Notes under the pieces: generated by a model | The model's input: the letters and a program-made list of their open reading frames with translations, nothing else | Database searches by the model: none | Told to the model about the DNA's origin: nothing | Part shown: positions 15,656 through 23,270 of the stretch, in pieces | How the letters are laid out: every line of letters starts with the position of its first letter | Position numbering within the stretch: the first letter of the stretch is position 1 | Program-made: the position numbers and the translations under genes | Source of the DNA: a candidate division KSB1 bacterium | GTDB lineage: Bacteria; Zhuqueibacterota; JdFR-76; DREG01 | DNA: 34,773 bases | Direction: 5' to 3' | NCBI GenBank assembly: GCA_022566355.1 | Contig: JADFJB010000041.1 | Location: forward strand, 1-34,773

Positions 15656-16744
15656 ATGGAAATTATTTCTAACCCTTTATCCGAGAAAATCAAACGAGCG
15701 AAGCATGAATTAGATAGGCATGTTCGAGAGATGGTACAGTGGCATTTTAATCCAAAGACTGGCTGTCCTTTTTGGTTAGATTATGCGGAAAATCTGGATT
15801 TTGATCCGGCAACAGAGATCAGCAGCTTTGATGATCTTAAAATCCTGGGCCATTTTCAGGACGAGTGGCTTCGTGGCGGCCCGGTGAGAAAATGGGTGCC
15901 GAAAGCGCTTGCCAATGAGCCTGTGTATGTCTTCGAAACCGGAGGCTCAACCGGTGTCCCGAAGTCCAGGATCAATATAAACGACTTTCAAATTGATTAT
16001 GAACTGTTTAGTAAAACCCTGTCCGACGAAAGTTTTCCGCCTGGCAGCGACTGGCTTATGCTTGGCCCGACTGGTCCCAGACGACTCAGGCTTGCAATCG
16101 AGCATTTGGCGCAACACAGGGCCGGCATTGCATTTTTTGTGGATCTGGATCCCCGTTGGGTGAATCGCCTGATCAGGTATCAGAAGTTTATGGAAATGGA
16201 AGATTACAAAAATCATGTGATCCAACAAGCCTTGAACATATTAAGAACTCATGATAATATTCAATGCTTGTTCACGACACCAAAGCTCCTGGAAGCGCTA
16301 TGCGAGAAAATCTCGCTCATAAAGATTGGAATTAAAGGCATCTTCTGCGGTGGCACTGAAATGAATGCACAATTTCATCGATTTGCCCGAGAGGAATTGG
16401 TGCCTGGAATTGATTTTGTCCCAACCTATGGCAATACGCTGATGGGACTGGCCTGTCATAAGCCATATGAACCTGGTGGCGATTATAAAATTACTTATTA
16501 CCCGCCCTCACCAAGGGCCATCTTTGAAATCGTAAATCCAAAGAATTTAGATGAGCCGGTAGATTATGGTGCGACAGGACGTGTATTATTAACAACCCTC
16601 ACAAAAGAATTTTTCATGCCTCGGTTTGCCGAAAGAGACGAGGGAGAACGAGAAGAACCTATCGAACTTTATCCATGGGATGGCGTAAGTAATTTACGTT
16701 TATTTTCAGAATACCGGGAATCCGTTGTCGTTGGAGTGTATTGA
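15656..16744 (+). CDS. EhpF/LuxE-like adenylate-forming (ANL superfamily) protein lacking the C-terminal domain
   Basis: The 362-residue product carries the phosphate-binding motif of adenylate-forming enzymes as FETGGSTGVPKSR (93-105). Later segments (FCGGTEMN, VPTYGNTLMG, TGRVLLTTLTKEFFMPRFAERDEGER) correspond to the ANL N-terminal domain. The length of about 360 and lack of the mobile C-terminal domain match EhpF-type proteins of phenazine antibiotic biosynthesis better than full acyl-CoA ligases of about 430-550. By family it should activate a carboxylic acid with ATP. The acid and acceptor are unknown. ATG 15656 is chosen over TTG 15644. The bases just before it read TATAAT, so a leaderless transcript is possible. 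An alcohol dehydrogenase gene follows after a MITE-like element, suggesting acid activation and carbonyl/alcohol chemistry in one pathway. Confidence 0.7.
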   Translation: MEIISNPLSEKIKRAKHELDRHVREMVQWHFNPKTGCPFWLDYAENLDFDPATEISSFDDLKILGHFQDEWLRGGPVRKWVPKALANEPVYVFETGGSTGVPKSRININDFQIDYELFSKTLSDESFPPGSDWLMLGPTGPRRLRLAIEHLAQHRAGIAFFVDLDPRWVNRLIRYQKFMEMEDYKNHVIQQALNILRTHDNIQCLFTTPKLLEALCEKISLIKIGIKGIFCGGTEMNAQFHRFAREELVPGIDFVPTYGNTLMGLACHKPYEPGGDYKITYYPPSPRAIFEIVNPKNLDEPVDYGATGRVLLTTLTKEFFMPRFAERDEGEREEPIELYPWDGVSNLRLFSEYRESVVVGVY

Positions 16745-16760
16745 TGATTATATATAAATA

Positions 16761-16907
16761 AAGGTGTCATTGCGAGGAACTTCCCCACGTTTACTAATTA
16801 CAAAATGATGACTAGGCGACGAAGCAATCTCCTACTATATCCCATTGAGATTACCATGTCGCGGAGTTTATCCTGAGAAGACGAAGGGCTCCTCGCAATG
16901 ACACCTT
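16761..16907. repeat. MITE-like element with 18-bp perfect terminal inverted repeats
   Basis: The ends AAGGTGTCATTGCGAGGA (16761-16778) and its exact complement (16890-16907) enclose 111 bases with no coding potential. A related, imperfect element lies at 25416-25540 with the same end phrase CTCCTCGCAATGACAC. It lies between the ligase and dehydrogenase genes and probably folds in RNA. Confidence 0.7.
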
Positions 16908-17002
16908 AGTTAAATTATTAAAATACAATTAGTTATATACATATTGATAAAAACGAGAATCTTAAGTAATCTATTAATTGAATTTTTGGTAGTAAAATTA
17001 TA

Positions 17003-18148
17003 ATGAATTTTGAATTTCAACTAACCAATCAAGTTTTTTTCGGTGAAAATACCATAGATCGTTTGGGAGAATTAGCAAAATCTTTGCAGGCCAATTCGAT
17101 TTTGGTGGTCACAGATCCGGGAATTGTTGCAGCAGGACATGTGGAGAGAGCCATTGCTTCATTAAAAAAGGAATCACTTGAATATCAAGTGTTTCATGAA
17201 GTAGAAGAAAATCCGACGACAAAACATGTTGAAAATGGAGTTCAATTTGCCAAAAGCTTACCAAAGCTCGACTTAATCATTGGTCTTGGCGGGGGCAGTT
17301 CTATGGATTGTGGCAAGGGAATTAATTTTCTTTACAGTAATGGCGGAAAGATGGAAGATTATTGGGGCATTGGCAAAGCAACAAAACCTATGCTGCCATC
17401 GATCGGGATACCCACCACAGCAGGAACCGGCAGCGAGTCGCAATCCTATGCGTTGATTTCCCAGGAGAAAACACATATCAAAATGGCTTGCGGCGATAAA
17501 AAAGCGCGCTTCAAAATAGTAATCCTGGATCCAGCTTTAACTCAAAGCGTTCCTGACCAGGTTGCCATTGCAACTGGACTCGATGCAATCTCTCATGCTG
17601 TAGAAAGTTATGTCACTACAAAAAGGACACCCTATTCACAGATGTTGGCCCGGGAAGCCTGGCGTTTATTGGAAAGAAATTTTGAGCGGGTAATACAGGA
17701 GCATCATGATGTTAAGGCTTGGGGTGAAATGCTTCTTGGCGCTCATTATGCCGGTGCAGCCATAGAAAATTCGATGTTGGGAGCTGCCCACGCATGTGCT
17801 AATCCATTAACTGCAAATTACGGGATCACCCATGGACTGGCAGTCGGTCTTATGCTTCCACATGTTATTCAGTTTAACAGCGAGATTGTAAACGGCTCTT
17901 ATGAGGAATTACTTGATTCCGCCGGTTTGACCAATGGAGAAAGGTTGAATAGTGCCGCAATTTTGGCAGATCGGATTAAAGAAATCAGATCTTTCGCTGC
18001 CGTACCAAATAATCTTCGGCAATTCTCAATAAACAAAGATGATTTAAATGATTTGGCCAGCCAAGCAGTAAAGCAATGGACCGGGAAATTTAATCCCCGT
18101 CCCTTGAGTAAAAGTGAATTCCTGAATCTTTACGAGGCGGCATTTTGA
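17003..18148 (+). CDS. Iron-containing (group III) alcohol dehydrogenase
   Basis: This 381-residue cytosolic oxidoreductase is full length for the family. The nucleotide-binding segment is IGLGGGSSMDCGK (about 93-105), followed by PTTAGTGSE. The four metal ligands align exactly: Asp194 and His198 in GLDAISHAVE, His263 in AAHACANPL, and His277 in GITHGLAVG. These match the iron ligands of E. coli FucO-type enzymes. It should reduce an aldehyde or oxidise an alcohol with NAD(P)H. Substrate is not visible. The following propeller gene starts with TTG inside its stop codon region (TTGA), so the two are translationally coupled. That links a cytosolic dehydrogenase to a secreted propeller and makes them parts of one process. 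Confidence 0.92.
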   Translation: MNFEFQLTNQVFFGENTIDRLGELAKSLQANSILVVTDPGIVAAGHVERAIASLKKESLEYQVFHEVEENPTTKHVENGVQFAKSLPKLDLIIGLGGGSSMDCGKGINFLYSNGGKMEDYWGIGKATKPMLPSIGIPTTAGTGSESQSYALISQEKTHIKMACGDKKARFKIVILDPALTQSVPDQVAIATGLDAISHAVESYVTTKRTPYSQMLAREAWRLLERNFERVIQEHHDVKAWGEMLLGAHYAGAAIENSMLGAAHACANPLTANYGITHGLAVGLMLPHVIQFNSEIVNGSYEELLDSAGLTNGERLNSAAILADRIKEIRSFAAVPNNLRQFSINKDDLNDLASQAVKQWTGKFNPRPLSKSEFLNLYEAAF

Positions 18149-19290
18149 GTTTCATTGTTAACCAAAAATATTATCGATATTTGATAAGTTGGATTTCTGT
18201 TTTTGTGGTTTTCCTTCTGCAATCCTCGATTCATCCAAACGATAAAAAGACAAAGCATTTGTTCATTTATCGTGGCAACCCACAACTTACCGGTGTTGTC
18301 CAGGGTGAATTCCCTGATCAACCAGAACTGCTGTGGACATTTCAAGCAAAAGATGAAATTACTACCGCTGCAGCTATAGTGGAAAACGATGTTTATTTTG
18401 GCTCTATCGATAGCACGCTTTATGCACTTGATTTGAATACAGGGAAATTGAAATGGCGCTATCGTGCGACAGACGCGATCATGTCATCGCCATCGGTTTA
18501 TAAAAACAATATTTATTTCGGCGACGAAACGGGTATTTTTCATGCAGTAAATAGAAAAACAGGTAAAAGTGAATGGACCTTTAAAACTGATTCCGAAATA
18601 ATCTCATCGGCTAATTTTTATCAAGACCGTGTCATTTTTGGTTCCTACGATCAATTTCTTTATTGTCTGTCCACAGAAGGAAAACTGATCTGGAAGTTTG
18701 AAACCGAACAATATATTCATGCCACACCAGCGATTTATGATGGGTATGTGATGATCTCGGGATGTGATGGTTTTTTTCGAATCATTGATGTGGAGACAGG
18801 TAAGCAAAAGCATAGCATTTATATGGGCTCTCAAGCTGCTGCGAGTGCCGCTATTTTAGACGATCGGGCCTATATCGGGACTTATGGCAGCCAGGTGCTT
18901 TGTATTGATTTAAAAAAGGCAGATATTGTATGGGTATACGAACATGCGAAAAGGCATTTCCCATATTATGCATCCGCCGCTGTTACAAAAGATATCGTGT
19001 TGGTGGCTGGCAGGGACAAAATGCTGCACGCACTTAATTCGAAGACCGGTGAATCCTTGTGGGATTTCATGACCAAATCCAAGATTGATTCATCTCCGGT
19101 TATTGTCGGGGATCGTGTCATCGTTGCTCCATTAAGCGGACAGATCTTTGCTCTGCAGATAAAAACTGGTGAGATTTTGTGGGAATATGATACCGGAAGC
19201 AGTATAGATGCTTCACCAAGCATAGCCAACGGGAAATTAATTATTGGCTCATTGGATGGGGTTTTGTATTGTTTCGGAAAGAAAAAATAA
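18145..19290 (+). CDS. Secreted PQQ-like/BamB-like beta-propeller protein
   Basis: The 381-residue protein starts at TTG 18145, overlapping the dehydrogenase stop by 4 bases, with GAGG 7 bases upstream. A hydrophobic leader (about 11-27, YLISWISVFVVFLLQSS) indicates export or membrane tethering. The mature part begins with the phrase FIYRGNPQLTGV, then has about seven very regular blades with the motif YALDLNTGKLKWRY and an alternating 'SSP/ASP...VYFGS' pattern. This is the most canonical of the four propellers here and the closest to BamB in size, but no lipobox is seen. Coupling to the dehydrogenase suggests a shared role. Function is otherwise unknown. Confidence 0.83.
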   Translation: MSFIVNQKYYRYLISWISVFVVFLLQSSIHPNDKKTKHLFIYRGNPQLTGVVQGEFPDQPELLWTFQAKDEITTAAAIVENDVYFGSIDSTLYALDLNTGKLKWRYRATDAIMSSPSVYKNNIYFGDETGIFHAVNRKTGKSEWTFKTDSEIISSANFYQDRVIFGSYDQFLYCLSTEGKLIWKFETEQYIHATPAIYDGYVMISGCDGFFRIIDVETGKQKHSIYMGSQAAASAAILDDRAYIGTYGSQVLCIDLKKADIVWVYEHAKRHFPYYASAAVTKDIVLVAGRDKMLHALNSKTGESLWDFMTKSKIDSSPVIVGDRVIVAPLSGQIFALQIKTGEILWEYDTGSSIDASPSIANGKLIIGSLDGVLYCFGKKK

Positions 19291-19380
19291 AAAATCGATT
19301 TAAAATGCGAATTTAAGAGGTTTATTTTTTATAATTAAATAGGACTCATTTAGTAGAATTTATTGAGATAGAGAAAAAAG

Positions 19381-20730
19381 ATGAGCGAAACGACACAAAC
19401 TCTAAAACCTGATCCGGCAACTTCAGGAAAGTTTAGAAAAGAAACAGAAATTGGAAGTGTCTTTGTTTCTAATTATCCAGCCTATTCATTCTGGAACCAG
19501 GATTATATGCCTGAATTCGAGAAAGTACTACAATCCAGTCCCCAGCCTTCTACGCCGCTTGGGCTTTATATGCATATTCCATTTTGTCGCAAACGCTGTA
19601 AATTCTGTTACTTTAAGGTTTATACCGGTAAAAATAGCTCTGAAATCCAAACATATTTAAATGCATTGTCAACGGAAATTGACATTTCCAGTCAAAAACC
19701 GGCATTTAAAGATCGTTCTTTAAAATTTGTTTATTTTGGCGGAGGCACGCCATCATTTATCAGCGCCAAACATTTAAAGCAATTGGTCGATCGTGCACGA
19801 CAAGCAATTTCCTGGGAGAATGTGGATGAAGTTGCATTCGAATGTGAGCCGGGAACCCTAACACAAACCAAATTGGAAGCTATCAAAGAAATTGGTGTAA
19901 CGCGATTAAGCTTAGGTATTGAAAATTTTAACGATAATATTCTTCAGGAGAATGGCAGGGCACATTTAGTAAAGGAAATCTTCAGGGTATCTCCGTGGAT
20001 TAAAGAGTTGGATTTTGACCAGGTGAATATTGATTTGATCGCGGGGATGGTTGGCGAAAGCTGGGACACCTGGAAAGATACGGTCCAACAAACCGTCGAT
20101 TATGATGCTGACAGCGTAACAATTTACCAAATGGAATTGCCATTTAATACAGTGTATTCGAAAGAGATAATGGAGGAAAACGGCAAAGTATTAGTAGCCA
20201 ATTGGGAAACCAAAAGAGAGTGGCACGATTATGCCATTGAAGAGTTAATCAAGGCCGGTTATGAAATTTCCAGCGCTTATACTTTGGTTAAAAAGAATAA
20301 GGACGTTTCATTTGTTTATCGGGATGCCCTTTGGCAAGGCAGTGATATGTTGTCGACAGGAGTCGCATCCTTCGGCCATTTGAGTGGCATTCATTATCAA
20401 AATACATCCAATTGGAATGAATATGTTGAGAAATTAAAAGAAGGCAAGCTGCCGATAAACCGGGTGTTTCCAACAACAGTTCGGGATAGATTAATTCGGG
20501 AACTCATTCTGCAAACAAAATCCGGTCGGATCGATCTTTCCTATTTTTACAATAAATTTAACGTCGATGTTTTATCTGAATTCAACTCAATCTATCAAAA
20601 GCTTCAATCTGACAAATTATTAGATTTTGATGAAACTGAAATTAAGTTAACCCGTAAGGGTTTGTTACGTGTGGATGGATTATTACCCTTGTTTTACGAT
20701 GACCAATATAAAAATACACGATATACTTAA
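19381..20730 (+). CDS. HemN/HemW-like radical SAM protein
   Basis: The 449-residue protein contains the radical-SAM cluster motif CRKRCKFC (Cys69, Cys73, Cys76) preceded by MHIPF, and the SAM-binding GGGTP (120-124). It ends in a HemN-type C-terminal domain. These assign it to the coproporphyrinogen III oxidase-like family, which includes HemN, HemW (haem chaperone) and the ChuW/HutW haem-degrading enzymes. The N-terminus carries an unusual stretch, NYPAYSFW, near residues 31-38. Placement beside propellers, a LolA-like protein and a TonB receptor is unlike HemN or HemW loci, so haem or tetrapyrrole use, or a different radical chemistry, are both open. It is cytosolic and needs a [4Fe-4S] cluster. 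Gene spacing of 90 bases upstream and 55 downstream suggests co-transcription. Confidence 0.85.
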   Translation: MSETTQTLKPDPATSGKFRKETEIGSVFVSNYPAYSFWNQDYMPEFEKVLQSSPQPSTPLGLYMHIPFCRKRCKFCYFKVYTGKNSSEIQTYLNALSTEIDISSQKPAFKDRSLKFVYFGGGTPSFISAKHLKQLVDRARQAISWENVDEVAFECEPGTLTQTKLEAIKEIGVTRLSLGIENFNDNILQENGRAHLVKEIFRVSPWIKELDFDQVNIDLIAGMVGESWDTWKDTVQQTVDYDADSVTIYQMELPFNTVYSKEIMEENGKVLVANWETKREWHDYAIEELIKAGYEISSAYTLVKKNKDVSFVYRDALWQGSDMLSTGVASFGHLSGIHYQNTSNWNEYVEKLKEGKLPINRVFPTTVRDRLIRELILQTKSGRIDLSYFYNKFNVDVLSEFNSIYQKLQSDKLLDFDETEIKLTRKGLLRVDGLLPLFYDDQYKNTRYT

Positions 20731-20785
20731 GAGATCCAAAGAAATCAATTAACTAAATCAATCAACTTAACTGGGAGGAGAACAG

Positions 20786-21589
20786 ATGCGAAATCCCTAT
20801 CTTCAATTTGTTGTGATTTTAATCGGGGTGGTTTCTTTAACGCTGGCAAATCCGCAATTTACACTAGCCCAAAATTCCGCCAATCCGCCAATGGAAGGCT
20901 TTGATCTGGAAGGATCTGATAAATCTGCCATTGAGATTGCTGATCGAGTTATGCAAGAATTGGGCGGACGGAAGAATTGGGATAATACCCGGTATGTTAC
21001 CTGGAAGTTCTTTGGCCGTAGGATGCATGTGTGGGATAAATGGACTGGAGACATAAGGGTGGAAGCACGTGATCGCGTAACTTTGATGAATATACACACG
21101 ATGAAAGGTAAAGTCTGGGAAAAAGGTGTTGAGATCACAAATCCTGATTCGTTAGCAAAAAGATTAGACCAGGGTTTGGCAGCATGGATCAATGATTCTT
21201 ACTGGGTTTTTATGCCGTATAAATTAAAGGATTCAGGAGTCACTTTAACATATAACGGCGAGGGCAAAACTGAAGACGGCAGAGATGCACATATGCTGCA
21301 GTTAACTTTCAAAGATGTTGGTAAAACTCCGCAAAATAAATACGAAGTTTGTGTGGATAAAGAAACCTATCTGGTAACTCAATGGTCGTATTTTCCGAAA
21401 GCATCAGACCAGGAACCGCGCTTCACCGGGGTATGGAAGAACTGGCAAAAACATGGCGACATAATGATATCCGATGATCGCGGTAGAAACAAACATTCTG
21501 ATATTGCCGTTTTTGATAAATTACCCAAATCCGTGTTTGAAAGTTCGAATCCTGTTGATATGATGTCTTTCATCAAAGAAGGTGAATGA
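20786..21589 (+). CDS. Periplasmic protein of unknown function, LolA/LppX-like appearance
   Basis: ATG 20786 has an excellent GGGAGGAGAA site. The 267-residue product has a signal peptide (about 1-28, ending TLAQN). The mature part starts with a helix (AIEIADRVMQELGGRKNW) followed by strands such as RYVTWKFFG and WDKWTGDIRVEARD, later YEVCVDKETYLVTQWSYF and FTGVWKNWQKHGDIMI. That order of one helix then a half-barrel of strands is what LolA/LolB-like lipid or lipoprotein carriers and related DUFs show. No catalytic motif was recognised. It is sandwiched between the radical SAM gene and a propeller, followed by a TonB receptor, so it could carry a hydrophobic ligand across the periplasm. Family assignment is by impression of fold and is only moderate. 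Confidence 0.6.
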   Translation: MRNPYLQFVVILIGVVSLTLANPQFTLAQNSANPPMEGFDLEGSDKSAIEIADRVMQELGGRKNWDNTRYVTWKFFGRRMHVWDKWTGDIRVEARDRVTLMNIHTMKGKVWEKGVEITNPDSLAKRLDQGLAAWINDSYWVFMPYKLKDSGVTLTYNGEGKTEDGRDAHMLQLTFKDVGKTPQNKYEVCVDKETYLVTQWSYFPKASDQEPRFTGVWKNWQKHGDIMISDDRGRNKHSDIAVFDKLPKSVFESSNPVDMMSFIKEGE

Positions 21590-21950
21590 TTTTTGCAAAT
21601 GAAATAACAAATAGCAATTGCCAAAAACAAACAAATTCCAATATTCAAATTACGAAATCACAAACTCAGCTTTAAGGATTTTGATCATTCGTAATTGAGT
21701 TTTGTGTTTTATTTAATATATATTTGGAATTTTCTCTCATCGAAAATTTGTTTTTCGATGCAGTCAAAAATTTAAGTAACTTTATACAATTATTAAAATG
21801 AATAAAAATTACCAATTATTCCGGAATCAATTTTATATTCTCTGTTGAATTGTCTCCAGGTGCTGTAAGAATAGATGACAGGCCGCATGGCGTGGGAAAA
21901 ATTGGGATGGCATTTCTAGCAAACGAATCTTAAACATGGATTAGTGGTGA
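21590..21950. repeat. Spacer with an AT-rich inverted repeat
   Basis: No gene is supported. Between about 21631 and 21740 a left half with AATTCCAATATTCAAATTACGAA and a right half ending TTCGTAATTG...TTTGGAATTT are imperfectly complementary. The same AATTCCAA vocabulary appears at 10919-10976 and, inverted, near 27713-27777. The remainder, about 21840-21950, should contain the start signals of the next propeller gene. Nothing decisive is seen. Confidence 0.45.
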
Positions 21951-23213
21951 ATGACAATTAAGATTCAAAACAACCTATTTATGTTTTTTAGTATCTTTCT
22001 GTTTATTGCCCTTTTGGGAAGTACATTTCTGCCAGATACTGGAATAGATGGCAATGTAAAAAATGATTGGTCACAATACCGAGGACCTAATAGGGATGGC
22101 ATTTCATCTGAAACCGGGTTAATAAAAAATTGGCCCGACAATGGCCCAAAATTAATTTGGAAAACTAAAGCTGGCGATGGCTATTCCGCTATTTCAATTT
22201 CTAAAGGCAAGCTTTTTACCATGTGGGCGGAAGGTCGCCATGAGTATTTATTCTGTTTAGATGTGCAAAGCGGTAAGAAGTTGTGGCGTTATGAAGTTGG
22301 TAGCAGCCTTTATAATGATCAAGGAAATGGCCCGCGGTCTTGTCCAACCGTCGATGGGGAACTGGTATATGCCATTAGCGGGAAGGGCAATCTCCATGCT
22401 GTAAATGTTGAGAATGGCAAAAAAGTATGGGGGCATGATCTTGTTAAGGAATTCGGCGGCAGGGTAGCCAGATGGGGATATGCATCCTCTCCTTTGGTTG
22501 AAGATAATAAACTCCTGGTTGAAGTTGCCGGAAAAGAATTCGCATATGCGGCATTTGATAAAATTACCGGTCAGGTTATCTGGACTTCTCATTCGGATCG
22601 GCCCGGTTATTCTTCACCCATTGCAATTGATGTCAATGGTAGCAGGCAAATTCTCTTTTTTAGCGCCAGTGGGCTTCATGGCATTTCACCCGTAGATGGT
22701 AAACTTCTCTGGCGTTACAAATGGAGAACGGATTTTGATGCGAATATTGCCATCCCAATTTTTATTGCTCCGGATAAGGTATTTATTTCGACCAACTATG
22801 GCGTTGGAGCAACAGTGCTGCAAATAAAAGGAAAGGATGGTAAATTCATAGCCTCACCGGTTTGGCGCAAACGTGTCATGAGAAATCATTTTAATTCTTC
22901 GGTATTGCATGGAAAGTATATCTATGGATTTGACAATTCTATGCTGAAATGTATAGATTCAACCAACGGCAAAGAAATGTGGAAAACCCGGGGCTTTCAG
23001 AAAGGCTCTTTACTTTTTGCTGACGGCCACTTCTTTGTATTGGGTGAACGTGGCAAGCTGGCTTTGGTTGAGGCAAATCCGAGTAGATACATTGAAAAGG
23101 CTAGTGTGCAAATGTTAAAGGGCAAATGTTGGACCATGCCGACTCTTGCCGGTGGTAAATTATTCTTAAGAAATCAAAGTGAAATGATTTGTTTGGATGT
23201 TTCCGGATCTTAG
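21951..23213 (+). CDS. Secreted PQQ-like beta-propeller protein
   Basis: This 420-residue paralogue has a hydrophobic leader (about 9-25) and then WSQYRGPNRDGISSETGLIKNW, which closely parallels the N-terminus of the first propeller in the cluster. Blades include FCLDVQSGKKLWRYEVG, HAVNVENGKKVWG and LKCIDSTNGKEMWKTRG. It lacks the Ig-like and C-terminal additions of the first. A propeller of this kind is usually periplasmic or surface located. The TonB receptor starts 57 bases later on the same strand, so the two are probably one transcription unit, which suggests binding or processing of a ligand before or after receptor uptake. Neither PQQ binding nor enzyme activity can be shown from the sequence. 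Confidence 0.83.
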   Translation: MTIKIQNNLFMFFSIFLFIALLGSTFLPDTGIDGNVKNDWSQYRGPNRDGISSETGLIKNWPDNGPKLIWKTKAGDGYSAISISKGKLFTMWAEGRHEYLFCLDVQSGKKLWRYEVGSSLYNDQGNGPRSCPTVDGELVYAISGKGNLHAVNVENGKKVWGHDLVKEFGGRVARWGYASSPLVEDNKLLVEVAGKEFAYAAFDKITGQVIWTSHSDRPGYSSPIAIDVNGSRQILFFSASGLHGISPVDGKLLWRYKWRTDFDANIAIPIFIAPDKVFISTNYGVGATVLQIKGKDGKFIASPVWRKRVMRNHFNSSVLHGKYIYGFDNSMLKCIDSTNGKEMWKTRGFQKGSLLFADGHFFVLGERGKLALVEANPSRYIEKASVQMLKGKCWTMPTLAGGKLFLRNQSEMICLDVSGS

Positions 23214-23270
23214 CTTTAGATCGTAATAATAAATTTTTAGTAAAAAATTGTTTTTAAAAAGAGGTTAAGA

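Noticed and set aside
11819-23213. The four propellers as true PQQ-dependent dehydrogenases
   Set aside because: Only blade motifs are visible. The additional active-site and calcium-binding residues and cytochrome domains of quinoprotein dehydrogenases were not recognised, and no pqq biosynthesis genes are present.
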